This document shows, one piece after another, positions 46,361-64,000 of a DNA stretch of 64,000 bases. Both the position numbers and the translations under genes were made by a program. How positions within the stretch are numbered: position 1 is the first letter of the stretch; every line of letters begins with the position of its first letter. The notes beneath the pieces were generated by a model. The model did not search any database and was not told the DNA's origin. It saw only the letters and a program-made list of their open reading frames with translations. This DNA comes from Amoebidium appalachense (lineage: Eukaryota; Ichthyosporea): positions 6,882,001 to 6,946,000 of the forward strand of contig CAVNZM010000011.1 of NCBI GenBank assembly GCA_963693365.1, in the 5' to 3' direction.

Positions 46361-47204
46361 TGTATGCATCAGAGGGTTAGAAAAAAGGAGGAGACACCGA
46401 AGGACCAAAGACAACACGCCAAAGAACAGAAAGACCCGAAATCAAACAATTGTAAAATGGAACAAGCCAAAACCATGCAGGCAGAAGACATTTGAACAGA
46501 GCTCATCTTTGTGCGGGGGAGGGAGGGGCGGGGGGGGGGGGGGGAGTATAATTGACACAGAGGTATGAGTACCATTAATTAATTAATTATTTAACAATGC
46601 ATCCATTAGACGTAACAACACCTGCTTTTACCCCATCTCCTTTTCTCTTGCTCTCATCTACCTATATCTCCTGCGTGCCTAATACAGATCCCAACAAAAC
46701 CAGGACACAACCCAAAACCCAAATGCACAAAGGACGGAGTGTAGGGGCAGATGGATGTGGTGGAGGTGGGTGGCAAAGAGGGGGAGGGGGGGCTAGGGGG
46801 GCGGCGCACACACACACAGATACGCACACAGACACTCACACTCACACGCACGTGGACAAGCTTGGCACACACACAGATACGCACACAGACACTCACACTC
46901 ACACGCACGTGGACAAGCTTGGCACACACACAACAACACACAAACCAACAACCATCCATGCAAACCCCTTTCCCTCTTGAACACACACACACGCGCATCT
47001 ACACCACCCACCCAGCCACCCTAAATCACCTCCCCCCCCCCCCCCCCAACCACCACCACACACACACAGAAACCTACCCAGCCACCCAGCATCCCACCCA
47101 CACCCACACCCACCCACCCCATCCCCCCCCCCCCCCCCCTCCCCCCTCCAAACACGCACAAACACATGCCCCTCTCCCCTCCCCCCTTCCCCGGCTCCTC
47201 CCGC

Positions 47205-47237
<33 letters not shown>

Positions 47238-47244
47238 CCCCCCC

Positions 47245-47307
<63 letters not shown>

Positions 47308-48517
47308 ACACACACACCTGCACCCCTTTCTCCCTCTCCAGCACCTCCAAGTCCGGTTCTGTTGCCCTGTACAGCTCACAGTCAGGTGTGATGAGACGAA
47401 ATTTCAACTCGGGGGTCAACGACGGAAGGGTGCAAATTTGCGTGTTGGATAGAACAAACTCACGAAATCGGGACTCTGCAACCCCTGCGGGCTGAAGAAA
47501 TATCTCAGTTTTTTTGCTGTTGCTTTATTTTTGCTTTCTTGCTGTTTCATGCTATCTACGTGATCTCCTTCCTATATGTGGGTCGCAGATTGGGGGAAGC
47601 AAACGGTGACACCGAGAGGAGGGGGGAGGGGGGCAGGGGGGAGGGGGAAGGAGGGGGAGAGGGGGGTGCCGGGGGAGGGGGGGGGGGAGGGGAGGGGGAA
47701 TATGTGCGTGACACTTAAATCTTGTGTGAGTGGGGGTTGAGTGTGTGCTTGCTTGTCACTGTGTTGTGCGCTTGTGTGTGTGTGTGTGTGTGTACGCGCG
47801 CGCGTGTGAGTGTCGTGTGTGTGCATGCGTGTGTGTTCCTGCCCGTGTGTGTCTGTGTACGCTTATATGTGTGTGTCAGTGTGCGTGTGACACAGTGTGT
47901 GTGCGTGTGTTTTGTTTCGTGCAATTCTATGCATCCATTTTAAAAGTGGAATTCAGTGAAAGGGACAGCGTTGCTGCCGGGTGTATAACATGAACAGAAA
48001 GTGTTGGAGTAAGGCCCAGGAGGAGGGGAGAAGGGGGAGGGGAGGAGCGCGGGGGGGGGGGGGGGGGGGGGGGGGAGGGGGAAGGGGGAGGGGGAGGTGA
48101 GTTGGGAAAAGACCTTTGACGAGTTGGTTATCTTAACTGGACAATGAGTCTACACCGGGACTGGAACGGGATGGAAGGGAGGAGGGGGGGGGGGGGGGGG
48201 GGGGGGGAGGAGGTTCCGGGGGGCAGGGGGAGGGGGGGGGGAGGAGGGGGGGGGGGAGAGGAACCAGGACAGAAGGACAAGGTGAAGGCCGCTGTGGGCA
48301 AGAAGGGGGTGAGGGGGGAGGGAAGGTGGGAGGGAGGGAGGGAGGGAGGGAGGGAGAAAGGGAGGGAGGGAGGCAGAGTAAAAGGGAGCAAGTCGGGAGA
48401 GAGAGGGGGCCGGAGGGAGAGAGCGAGGGAACAGAGAGAGGGGGGGGCGGAGGGGGAGGAGGCAGAGACAGAGACAGAGAGAGAGAGAGCGCGAGAGAGA
48501 GAGAGATAGAGAGAGAG

Positions 48518-48598
<81 letters not shown>

Positions 48599-48644
48599 TG
48601 AGAGAGAGAGAGAGAAAGAGAGAGGGGGGGGGGGGGGGGGGGGG

Positions 48645-48691
<47 letters not shown>

Positions 48692-48702
48692 AGGGAGGGA
48701 GG

Positions 48703-48782
<80 letters not shown>

Positions 48783-49092
48783 TGAGAGAGACTCCGGGGG
48801 GGGGGGGGGGATGAGGGAGGGAGAGAGAGAAGGAGAGAGAGGTGGAGAGAGTGTGTGTGAGGTAGGGAGGGAGAGGGGGTGGGGGGTGGGGGGAAGGGAG
48901 GGAGGGAGGGAGAGAAAAAGGAGTTAGAGAAGAGGAGGGGGGGAGAGAGAGAGAAAGAGAGAGAGAGTAAGTGATTGTGAGAGGGGCAAGATCCTCAAAT
49001 AATACCTTGCTCTGCGCAAAAGAAAACGCGCGGGCATGAAACCTGCACAAAGGCACCGTTTGTTTCAGCCTCCCAAGCATAGTGAAAGACAT
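43925..49092 (-). CDS. ETFBKMT: ETF-beta lysine methyltransferase homologue, mitochondrial
   Basis: Five exons: 49092-49006, 47491-47318, 46283-46200, 45534-45357, 44184-43925. They total 783 nt (260 residues plus TAG) with GT-AG borders and matching phases throughout; the human protein is about the same length. Exon 1 encodes an Arg-rich, acid-free presequence (MLGRLKQ...FHARAFSFAQSK), fitting mitochondrial import. Exon 2 carries SLTPELKFRLITPDCELY, exon 3 PFWGFYWPGGQALTRYVLDN, and exon 4 the SAM-binding loop VLDIGSGCGATAIAAK and TANDIDPVA. Exon 5 has WDVILAGDICY, VLLGDPGRAYLP and the VW near the end. These are the signature segments of the METTL20/ETFBKMT family, class I methyltransferases that methylate lysines of electron-transfer flavoprotein beta in the matrix. 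The ATG at 49092 is chosen; the ATG at 49080 would also keep the presequence. Confidence 0.88.
44200..45330. repeat. Poly-G, GT, GA, T/G and AC tracts in the last ETFBKMT intron
   Basis: Poly-G at 44207-44237; (GT)n at 44276-44304; GA-rich sequence at 44370-44490; (GT)n at 44534-44569 followed by a T/G composite at 44571-44615; poly-G at 44739-44767 and 45000-45031; (AC)n of about 90 bp at 45151-45240 and again at 45275-45310. On the sense strand these read C, CA, CT and GT. Confidence 0.9.
46070..46362. repeat. Extreme homopolymer tracts on both sides of ETFBKMT exon 3
   Basis: In the sense direction: more than 40 C, then about 19 T, then GGCAG and the 84-nt exon (46283-46200). The donor GTAGGT is followed within about 15 bases by another run of more than 40 C, then about 18 A, then GA repeats. 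The exon is a small complex island in this sequence. Confidence 0.95.
46369..46520 (-). repeat. Family 1 repeat in ETFBKMT intron
   Basis: The reverse complement reads GATGAGCTCTGTTCAAATGT, CTTCTGCCTG, TTGTTTGATTTC, GTCTCCTCC and TAACCCTCTGATGCATACAT. It matches the plus-strand copy at 40495-40632. It is followed (sense) by a long poly-C tract and lies in the direction of its host gene. Confidence 0.8.
46804..46924. repeat. Exact 59-60-bp tandem duplication
   Basis: Two adjacent copies read GCACACACACAGATACGCAC, ACAGACACTCACACTCACAC and GCACGTGGACAAGCTTG. They lie in the ETFBKMT intron between exons 2 and 3. Confidence 0.9.
48326..48782. repeat. GGGA/GA microsatellite block with GT run
   Basis: GGGA-type purine repeats, (GA)n at about 48480-48594 and 48650-48735, separated by poly-G, then (GT)n at 48743-48781. 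It lies in ETFBKMT intron 1 (CT and CA in the sense direction). Confidence 0.95.
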
Positions 49093-50448
49093 TGCCAACT
49101 TGGGAAGACTATTGGAAAGGAAAAAGCTGGCCTAAGGGGACATCAGCAAGAAAAGACCGTGTTAGCAGGCGGCCACTCAAGATCCCTTGTACACATGCGT
49201 GAAAAGATTGTACTTTTTCACTACGAAGGTGCCTAACTGGGGAAGGAGGGAGGGGGAGAGAAAGCGGAGACACAGATTTTCTGAGCAGTGTGTGGGTGTC
49301 TGGAGACTCTTGAACGGGTCTGGAGCAAGGCCTCCTAAATAGCACACCGGTCTGGAGACACTTGATAATGCGAGGACATTTCGGTCCTTGTTATTGTAAT
49401 CGCTAATTAGGACCCAAAGTCCTAATTATTTTCGGTGCGCTCCATTGCCCATCCCCTGTTGTAAACCCTCAACCTTCTTAATATGCCCAATGAGTTTAGG
49501 TAGTTTATAGCCTGTTTTATTAATACGTCAAGGTCATTGGAGTAACGGCGCTCAAGTTATAAACGGTTTTAGGGGGGGAGGGTGAGGCCGTTTTTCGTTC
49601 ATTTTGGGGCGATCGACCGACTGACTGCAGAGTAGGACTGAGCACAACCGTTATGGTGGCAAAAAAACATGACAAAAACAAATGAAAAGGGGCCAGAAAC
49701 CATATATTTTAATATTATTTATCTTTCTGAAGGGTTTCTGAACCTACATGGGTGAGTTTCTATGTGCTCATGTGCTCTAATGTGGAGCGGTTGTTGTGGC
49801 CTGGCCTACACCAGGAAAACGAGGCTCGGACCAAAGGGGCACCCATTACCATGGGCACCAAGGTGAAACAAAGGGCAAAAATAAGCCCGAAGAAGCCAAA
49901 AAAAACGCGTTTTGAGCACTTTAGGACCAACGAGAACACTTTCCGGCAAGAGCGAAAACGTTTGGCCTCCATCATCTTGCTCATCTGCTCTGGCAAGCTA
50001 ATTGGGACATTACAAGCTAAAATCCTCCCTAAAAAGGACTGAAAGTAGCCCCTAGCTAAGTTGCATCAGAATGGAGATGATGAGGTCGGGATGGTGGCAT
50101 TTGAAAGCTCATGTGGTATATTTTCACGTGTATGGTCGCTTTTTCGCCTGAGAAACACACAAGCGCTTCCAGTTTACTTTATATAAACATGTGTTTCCGC
50201 AAAAGGGGCAAACTTTGCCGGCACAATGCACCACGAAGATGTCATCGGAGACCCCACGATTCATATATCGCTGTAACGGGCATGACTTCAGCTTCACGTT
50301 TCTGCCTTTTTTCCCCCTTAGTTGCTATAGTCATATGCCAGATAGAGCGCGATATCCGATTTTCAGCTAATAAGGACTCAAGTGTCCTATTTTGTAATTA
50401 TCAGTCTCTGGACATGACGTCGACTGGTTTGAACTTATGTTTAAAAAT

Positions 50449-50575
50449 CATGATGTAAGTGTAACACCGATTTTATTACATGTATATCTTGTTGGGTGGA
50501 AGTACTGTTGACCTTGGTGCCGACAACTCATCACAGCTCACCTACATGTCGTTAATAAACAGCACATTCCCCCCA
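50449..50575 (-). repeat. Dispersed repeat family 2, minus-strand copy
   Basis: It is the reverse complement of copy 1 at 17380, from GCTGTTTATTAACGACATGT through GTTACACTTACATCAT. A perfect hairpin lies directly next to its 5' end. Confidence 0.85.
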
Positions 50576-50576
50576 A

Positions 50577-50610
50577 GCACGGCCATCTAGGTGTTTCTAG
50601 ATGGCCGTGC
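50577..50610. repeat. Perfect 14-bp inverted repeat (hairpin)
   Basis: GCACGGCCATCTAG, a 6-base loop GTGTTT, then CTAGATGGCCGTGC. It is flanked by CCCCCCAA and CCCCAAG. All 14 pairs match. It touches the edge of the family 2 repeat at 50449-50575. Confidence 0.9.
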
Positions 50611-51240
50611 CCCCAAGTTATGTTTGTATGCCATCATCTTCAATACAGTGAGGCATAAAGGCGTTCCAAATACTCCATATATGTCGCTTGTTAAAGCATA
50701 CATAATTTTTTTTGGTGGTTTCTGCACACGTACAGGGTAATGTGTATATGTATCCATTGTTATTTTGGATAGTATTCAGTCACCGTACGGCGGCGGCCTA
50801 TTAGACAGAACCATCATTATCCCAACATGCTACACTTTTATATTCTCCGGATCCAAGATTAACATTCTTAAAAGAGCTATTTTTTTTTTTTGAATTAATA
50901 AAGCTTAAGTTACGACTGTTTCCCCACTCGCCTTGCCCATGTAAGCTAAGGGGGTTAACTTGAAAAGCAAGAAATTTACATCGATATATCATTATTATTT
51001 TTTCCCTGCACTCCTACATGCTACCTTGTTCCGGCCACACAACGTCTTTGTGGCCTCTCTTGACACAATGCTACAACTGCACCCAACTGCACCAATGAAA
51101 AGTTACGGTTCAAACCGGAAACATATATGACCTATGTATATTCCTACTATTTATAGTTATATAAAAACTTTTTTAATTGGTGGTTTCTGCAAAGGTATGT
51201 GGGTATACTTATACTGTAATTAGCCCGCTGCTGTATGATG

Positions 51241-51294
<54 letters not shown>

Positions 51295-51524
51295 TGGTCG
51301 ACACCATAACAGTGCCCGGCGCCATTTTCTACATCCGCCACAGCTGTATTGTTTGTTCATTTCTTCAACATGAATAAAATCTTTCATGATGTATTTTTTA
51401 ATAACATTTTTTCTAACAATATTGCGTCTACTAAAGATTTTTCTATCTCAACCAATAAAATTTTGGAATCGATTTTGTCGCTCCAGTGTCATCAAATACG
51501 GATATTACTGTGACTTTTTATTTG

Positions 51525-51770
51525 TTATATAACACTTATTTTTTTGGCCTGCAAAAACTTCCCGCCAAAATTTCTGTATTTGACTAATCGTGTGATTGCC
51601 TGAAAATTATTGGTCCATACATAATTTTTTCGATTTTGCGATATGTGTCTTACCACCCCATCGCCCATGTCCACACACACCGTGCAATGACAATACATTA
51701 TCCCCTTCCCTTCCCTGCCCCCCCGTATTGCCAAACAGCCAGGGCCTTGCGAAATTCAGCAAGATAACCC
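51525..51770 (-). CDS. Possible exon with CxCxxC motif
   Basis: A minus-strand frame ending at a stop near 51525 reads YCHCTVCVDMGDGVVRHISQ, then RKNY and an Arg/Lys-rich tail. The CxCxxC...VxRHI arrangement recalls zinc-knuckle stretches in some eukaryotic transposons, but that is a weak resemblance. The upstream part is ordinary Gly/Arg-rich sequence next to a poly-G (sense) tract. Another short stretch, YVRDCPVCKPRPIGRR (about 52300-52250, minus), could be a further exon of the same gene. No splice chain was found. Confidence 0.2.
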
Positions 51771-51976
51771 CCGTCCCCCCTTCCCCCCCCCCCCCCCCCC
51801 CCCACCCACCCATCCACCCCTTCCCCTCCTCCTCCCTCTCTCTGCCAGCCCACCCAGCCCACTGATCCGTACCTGCCCCTCCCCCCGCCCCCTCCCCCTT
51901 TAACCCTCCAACCCCCTCCCCCTTCTTCCGACCCCCCCCCCCCCCCCCCCCCCCCCGGGCCCCACTACCCTGTCTC

Positions 51977-52038
51977 TTGCTCCCCTCTCACCCAACACAC
52001 ACACACACACAGTGTACACACACACAAACACACACACA

Positions 52039-52132
<94 letters not shown>
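51977..52132. repeat. (CA)n microsatellite
   Basis: About 50 uninterrupted CA units at 52032-52131, preceded by CA/ACAAAC variants. Confidence 0.95.
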
Positions 52133-52136
<4 letters not shown>

Positions 52137-53226
52137 CTAGGATTAGCACCGCCCCCCCCCCCCCCCCCCCCCCACCCCCCCCTTCCCCTCCCCCCCTCCC
52201 CTTCCCTCCCTTCAGCCTCCAATGTGAGAGTTTTAACCTCGACCGTCACCCTTCTCCCAATGGGGCGAGGTTTACAAACAGGGCAGTCTCGCACGTACTT
52301 GCAACGTATTGGATGGAGTGTAAATCACGTGATCTCCCCATATATGCGTATAGCTGACACCATATATGGAAAACCCCTTAATCCTGTTGGATGGGGGCAG
52401 GACCGAGGAGAGTTCGCGCCCTTAATTCCAGAGCTAATTAAAAGCGGTTTATTGCAAAAGTCCCTGTTCTTTTTCTTCAAGATATCATACTTGAATGCCC
52501 TCTTACTCCACGGTTTTTTCCCCCATTTTTCTCCTTTTCTTTTCAAAAAGCAAATCCGACGTGTATTTGGCACCTTTCCCTTTATTGTAGCTTAGGCCCA
52601 TGAGGCCGGGGGGGGGGGGGGGGGGGGCAATAGAGAGCTCGTGCTGTGTGTGTGTGTGTATGTGTGTATATATGTGTGTGTGTGTATGTGTGTGTGTGTG
52701 TGTGTGTGTGCGGGCGCGCCCGCACGCGCGTTTGTGTGTGCAGCGTCTGTGTGTGTGTGTGTGTGTGTATGTGTGTGTGTCTGTGTGTGTGTGTGTGTGC
52801 ATGTGTGTTTGAGAGCCGTGTATGTGTGCATGTATGGGTTGCTATGTTCAGATCTGTGTGTGTGTGTGTGTGTGTGTGTAGGGATCGAATGTATGATTAT
52901 GCCAAAGTTATATTCACCTCAACAGGTACAATTGTCAGTCACAGCACTAGTTTTGCAGTGTAAGTGTTACTCAATTAGCATCAGATACCGGAAAAGAAAG
53001 TCCTGCCTCCCCCCCCCCTCCCCTCTCCCCTCCCCCATCTCTCTCTGTCTCTTCCCACTCCTCCCCGCCCCTCTCCCCACTCTCCCAAAAACACACCCGC
53101 GCACACCGTCACACACCCACCCACATGTACTCACAAACCCAGACACATACACATACGCCCACACCCATCCACCCACCCACACACCCACACACACACACAC
53201 ACACACACATACATACACACACACAC

Positions 53227-53310
<84 letters not shown>

Positions 53311-53396
53311 GCACGCACACGTTAACCGATTCCCGGTACTTACTGCTTCCATCCATTCCTCCCCCCCCTCAACCCCCCCCCCTCCCCTCAACCCCC

Positions 53397-53428
<32 letters not shown>

Positions 53429-53864
53429 CCGCCGCCCCTAGCCGCACGAAAAATTGAAGGAAAAAAAAAAAAAAAAAAAAAAAAGCTTAAGGATGCACTA
53501 ATCAGAGGCCACAATAAGTCAGTCTCTACTGACCAGGCCAACCGTCCAATCATCATCCACCATTATATATTTTAAATTAATCACTAGCCAATCGACATCC
53601 ACCAAAATATCGGCCAGCCAATCACTGCCTACCACCACAACTGCTACAAACCCACACTATTACAGAATCCCATCAATCATCGATGCCCAGAGGATGGGGG
53701 GGGGGGGGGACGCCTTTCGGCTCTTGATGCATAATGCATTATTATTCCAGAGTTTATTTTTTCGGATAGAACGGGAAGAGGGGGGGGGGGGGGGGGGTTC
53801 TTGGGAGTAGGAAGATGCACGGAGAAGTGGGGCGCAAGGGCGGGTGGGCGAATGGGCGGGTGAG

Positions 53865-53905
<41 letters not shown>

Positions 53906-54198
53906 TAAAGTGACGTCATAGGGAAGCTTTGAAGGGAGAAGGGGGTTGGCAAGCGAAACAAAGATGATACCGCAATCACCCCCCCCCCCCCCCCCTTTCC
54001 CCAGGAAAAGTACCAGCTCAACCAGACGAAAGGGTTTGGGGGGAGGGGTCCATCTCGGGGTGGGGAGGGGGGGGGGGGGGGGATGGGGGGGGGGGGGGGG
54101 TGGCAAACCAGCCCTCCCGCCCCTCCCCCCCCCCCCCCCCCCCCCCCTCGGGGCCCCTCCCCTCCCTCCCCCCCTCTCTCTCCCACCCACCCACACAA

Positions 54199-54254
54199 GC
54201 AGCCACACACACACACACACACACACACACCGTGACACACACACACACACGCAC

Positions 54255-54301
<47 letters not shown>

Positions 54302-54306
54302 CGCAC

Positions 54307-54363
<57 letters not shown>

Positions 54364-54368
54364 CGCAC

Positions 54369-54440
<72 letters not shown>
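54199..54440. repeat. (CA)n array with ACACACGC variants
   Basis: About 240 bp of CA with CACACACGCA interruptions in two clusters, suggesting a higher-order unit of roughly 100 bp. Confidence 0.95.
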
Positions 54441-54664
54441 CTCAACTCACCGTAGTACAGTTTCACGCTCTACAACTTTCTTCACCGGGTCCCCCTCTTT
54501 TGACCATGGACCTTCTCATTCGGCGACGAATCAACAAAAGCCATAAATGGAAATATCACCGCACTCGGTACGCTGTGGACGACTTTAGAGTCAGGAAAGA
54601 CAGGAACGAATTTTTGATAAAATTATCTTTGCACATGGATTCAAACCCTCAAGGGGGAAATTTC

Positions 54665-54721
54665 GCCTGTTTCAAAAAATTGCCTGTTTTAAAAATTGCT
54701 TGTTTAAAATTGCCTGTTTTC
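54665..54721. repeat. Short tandem repeat ATTGCCTGTTTTAAAA
   Basis: Four imperfect units of 14-17 bp: TTGCCTGTTTCAAAAA, ATTGCCTGTTTTAAAA, ATTGCTTGTTTAAA and ATTGCCTGTTTTCC. Confidence 0.75.
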
Positions 54722-54942
54722 CAGAGTCACTACGGTGAGTCTGTGCATGTGTACATCACAGTGTGCGTGCCACGGGTTAAGGTACAAATTCCGTGGCAGA
54801 GTGGTGCATGCTTTATGATTATCCTTTCCTTTCCCCCCCCACCTCCCCCCCACCTCCTCCCCCCCCTCCCGTTTCTCTTTTTTTTTTTTCTCTTTGTGGG
54901 GCTGGAATGAGGTGTGTGGGTTTGTGCTTGTGTGTGTTGGGA

Positions 54943-55250
<308 letters not shown>

Positions 55251-55890
55251 GAGAGAGAGAGAGAGAGAGGGAGGGAGGGAGGGAGAGAGGGAGAGAGGAT
55301 GGGGGGCCGTTGAAGGAAGAAAGGGGGGAGGGAGGGAGGGGGGGGCACATTTCCAAAATTATTTGAAATAGCGAGGGTCAGTGTCTATCTGCTAAATCCG
55401 TGGCACCACCTTGTAAAAAGCACTGTGTTTTTTTGCAATGGTTTTATTGAAATACGCATTAAGTATATAAAAGCTGAGACGCAGATGTCCGATTAATTTT
55501 TTCTCAATTAGCAATAAGAAAACAAGAAGTTCGCTGTTGACCACACGGCAAATGACGACCTATAAACGAGACAAGGAGTTATATACAAGCGTATGATACA
55601 GCCGTACTACTAGTAGATCACGGTACAATCTGAACCAATAAGAAGGGTGAGACAGTTGCTAAGGGGTGAGAAATATAAATAAGTGCATTAACATACTCGA
55701 TGCACAAAAAAAAAAAAAAAAAAAAAACGTACTAAATTTCGATAGTTCTTAAAGCACACCCGGGATATTCTAAGTTAACGTCACAGAGGCCTTAAATACC
55801 GGGTCCCGTAACTGTCTGCAATGACAATAAAAAGGAAAAACCCGATTCTGACAGAGGCTTAGATATGAAAAGTTAAGGCAAGTAGCACCG

Positions 55891-56699
55891 TTAATTGTAG
55901 CTCTCGGCATATCCCCCGTCATATCCAAAGTTCACATTATTAACCCTAGCACGTGGGCGAGCCACATCAACAACAACAACCGTCTTTCCATGAGCGACGG
56001 AATCGTAATCCGCAACGTGTCTCGGCCCAGCGGGTAAAGTCGACGGCTCGACAGAAACCAAATATCGGCCGGGGAGAATCGCGGGGACATCGTAAAGACC
56101 GATAGCATCCGTCTTGACCGTCGCCACCACCTGGTTGGTGACTGAGTCCTTAACCATAAAAGTGATGCCCTGTAGCCCCTCCGGAACCTTGATTGGTGTG
56201 TACTGAAGATCACCATTGTAATCGCGGTAAACGTAACCACGAATCCAACAACTTGCGCCGCCGGCCGCGGAAGGAGTAGGGGTGGGAACTGGGACGGGGG
56301 CCGGGGTGGGCGCGGGAGTAGGTGCGGGGGTGGGTGGGGGTGTAGGAGGGATGGGGCTTGGCGTAGGCACGGGCACGGGATTTCCGTAGGCATAACCGAA
56401 GTCTGCATCCGCTTGTGGGGATGTGCGTGTCAACGTGACGAGCGTGTGTGATGGTCGACTGAGACGCGTGTCATGTCGGGATCGGCCGTCTGAACCAAAC
56501 CCTCACTGACAGGCAGCGTACGTGCACTGACCACAACGTAACAGCGCCCGAGAGGGAGGGAAGGGAACGAATTGGTGATTGCGGTCTGGAAGGGACGACG
56601 TGTGTTTGACGTTTTGTAAAGGAGCACGCTCACTTTTGCAATCCCGTCGCCCGATGCCACATCCCCTGCAGCTGGCTGAGGTTCCCCCTCGAGATCCGA
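55891..56699 (-). CDS. C-terminal part of an SdrD/Cna-B-like beta-sandwich protein (gene E)
   Basis: The sense direction starts after CTCTCCAAG at 56700. The first domain has [24 protein letters not shown] and [15 protein letters not shown]. Then a frameshift at a CACACA run near 56445, and the frame continues [21 protein letters not shown] Pro/Thr/Val/Ala linker ([11 protein letters not shown] type) leads into a second domain with [33 protein letters not shown] and VNNVNFGYD, stop at 55891. The G-x-Y/F-D...P-G-x-Y/C-x-V and final NFGY pattern is that of SdrD-B/Cna-B domains, which form extracellular stalks in bacteria and occur in some algal surface proteins. Upstream exons are not identified; a long GA tract (CT in sense) precedes this exon. 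A secreted or wall location is inferred. Confidence 0.65.
56430..56460 (-). other. Frameshift at a CA run in gene E
   Basis: The upstream frame (...SVDHHT) and the downstream frame ([20 protein letters not shown]) are offset by one position at CATCACACACGCTCG. Removing one CA unit restores one frame. The downstream frame carries the conserved DADFGY end of the same domain, so one domain is split between frames. Confidence 0.7.
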
Positions 56700-56701
56700 C
56701 T

Positions 56702-56884
<183 letters not shown>

Positions 56885-57242
56885 CGGGGGGGGGGGGGGG
56901 GGGGGGGGGAGAGAGAGAGAGTGTGTGTGTGTGTGTGTGTGCCTCCTCACACCAACCCCCCCCCCCCCCCCCCCCCCCCGTCCCTCTCCATCCCTCCATC
57001 CCTGCCTCCTCCCATGGGACCTTTTTCTGACAGGCACCAGTGGTGCGCCGGTGTACTGCAAAAACCTCGCTAATTAATTGCCAGTCAGGCACGAAAAACT
57101 ATCTGAAATGCTACTTAAAAAGGGTCTATGTATCGAATTTTTTCTCTCATACCAAACATTCCTTCCACCAGCAACACTAACTAAACAAAATAGCGGCCAG
57201 CATACACTCTGTCAGTGTGCGATTTTGCGTGCCATATGCATC

Positions 57243-57459
57243 GGGCACATTGTTGTTTTTTTATTTTATCCCGTTTTGTTCCTGGAGGTACCCCTAGGGG
57301 CTCAGGGGGAACTACCGTCTTCCACCCAGCACCGACAGTACTCTGGCTAGGGTGCTACGATGCTAGTAGCTAAACTAACACGCCTATAACAGTCCTAACT
57401 TTATGTACACACTTTGCCCGGGGTATCACCCCAGCCACGCCGGTGGGGGCACATTGTTG
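57243..57459 (-). mobile_element. SINE-like retroposon with 13-bp target-site duplication
   Basis: GGGCACATTGTTG occurs at 57243-57255 and again at 57447-57459. The element between (57256-57446) reads on the minus strand CCCACCGGCGTGGCTGGGGT ... CTGTCGGTGCTGGGTGGAAG ... GGAATAAA... and ends in ATAAAATAAAAAAA. It matches 33309-33502. A-rich 3' end plus target duplication and no coding capacity are the marks of a non-autonomous retroposon. Confidence 0.8.
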
Positions 57460-58930
<1,471 letters not shown>

Positions 58931-58932
58931 AG

Positions 58933-63982
<5,050 letters not shown>

Positions 63983-64000
63983 GTACGTGATTTTAAGATG

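Overview
The window is nuclear DNA from an intron-rich eukaryote, probably an alga or other protist; the sequence does not fix the lineage. Genes have short exons, GT-AG introns of hundreds to thousands of bases, and mRNA-type signals (a TATA box at 20750, AATAAA at 34788). No ribosomal RNA, tRNA, CRISPR array or operon was seen. About half of the bases are simple repeats: dozens of poly-C/poly-G runs, long GA/CT and CA/GT tracts, and a GGTGTA hexamer array. Most open frames in these tracts are artefacts, and most real exons are too short to stand out as long ORFs. I found them by matching splice sites and reading phase.

Layout. 1.1-13.7 kb (-): a large Pro/Ser-rich coiled-coil protein of unknown function. 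14-20.7 kb: no convincing gene; GA/G tracts and dispersed repeats. 20.98-21.85 kb (+): an intronless secreted polysaccharide lyase of the PL14 type with the whole catalytic set visible. 21.9-26.8 kb: no convincing gene. 26.8-34.8 kb (+): a ten-exon secreted, cysteine-rich, modular protein with DxDxxGxTDDC loops and one frameshift. 34.8-38.2 kb: non-coding. 38.2-41.5 kb (+): five exons encoding a DDA1 homologue (CRL4 ubiquitin ligase accessory subunit). 43.9-49.1 kb (-): five exons giving a complete 260-residue mitochondrial ETF-beta lysine methyltransferase (ETFBKMT/METTL20). 49.1-55.4 kb: no assigned gene, a few weak candidates. 55.9-56.7 kb (-): the end of a protein with two SdrD/Cna-B-like beta-sandwich domains, broken by a frameshift at a CA run. 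58.9-64.0 kb (+): exons of an unidentified gene that leaves the window.

The genes do not form a pathway. The shared theme is architecture. C and CT tracts lie mainly on the sense strand of introns, CA repeats run into 3' splice sites and GT repeats run out of 5' splice sites. At least three dispersed repeat families occur: a C-tract-bounded family whose clear copies all lie in the sense direction of the nearest gene, a SINE-like retroposon with a target-site duplication, and a 125-bp family with one copy ending beside a perfect hairpin.
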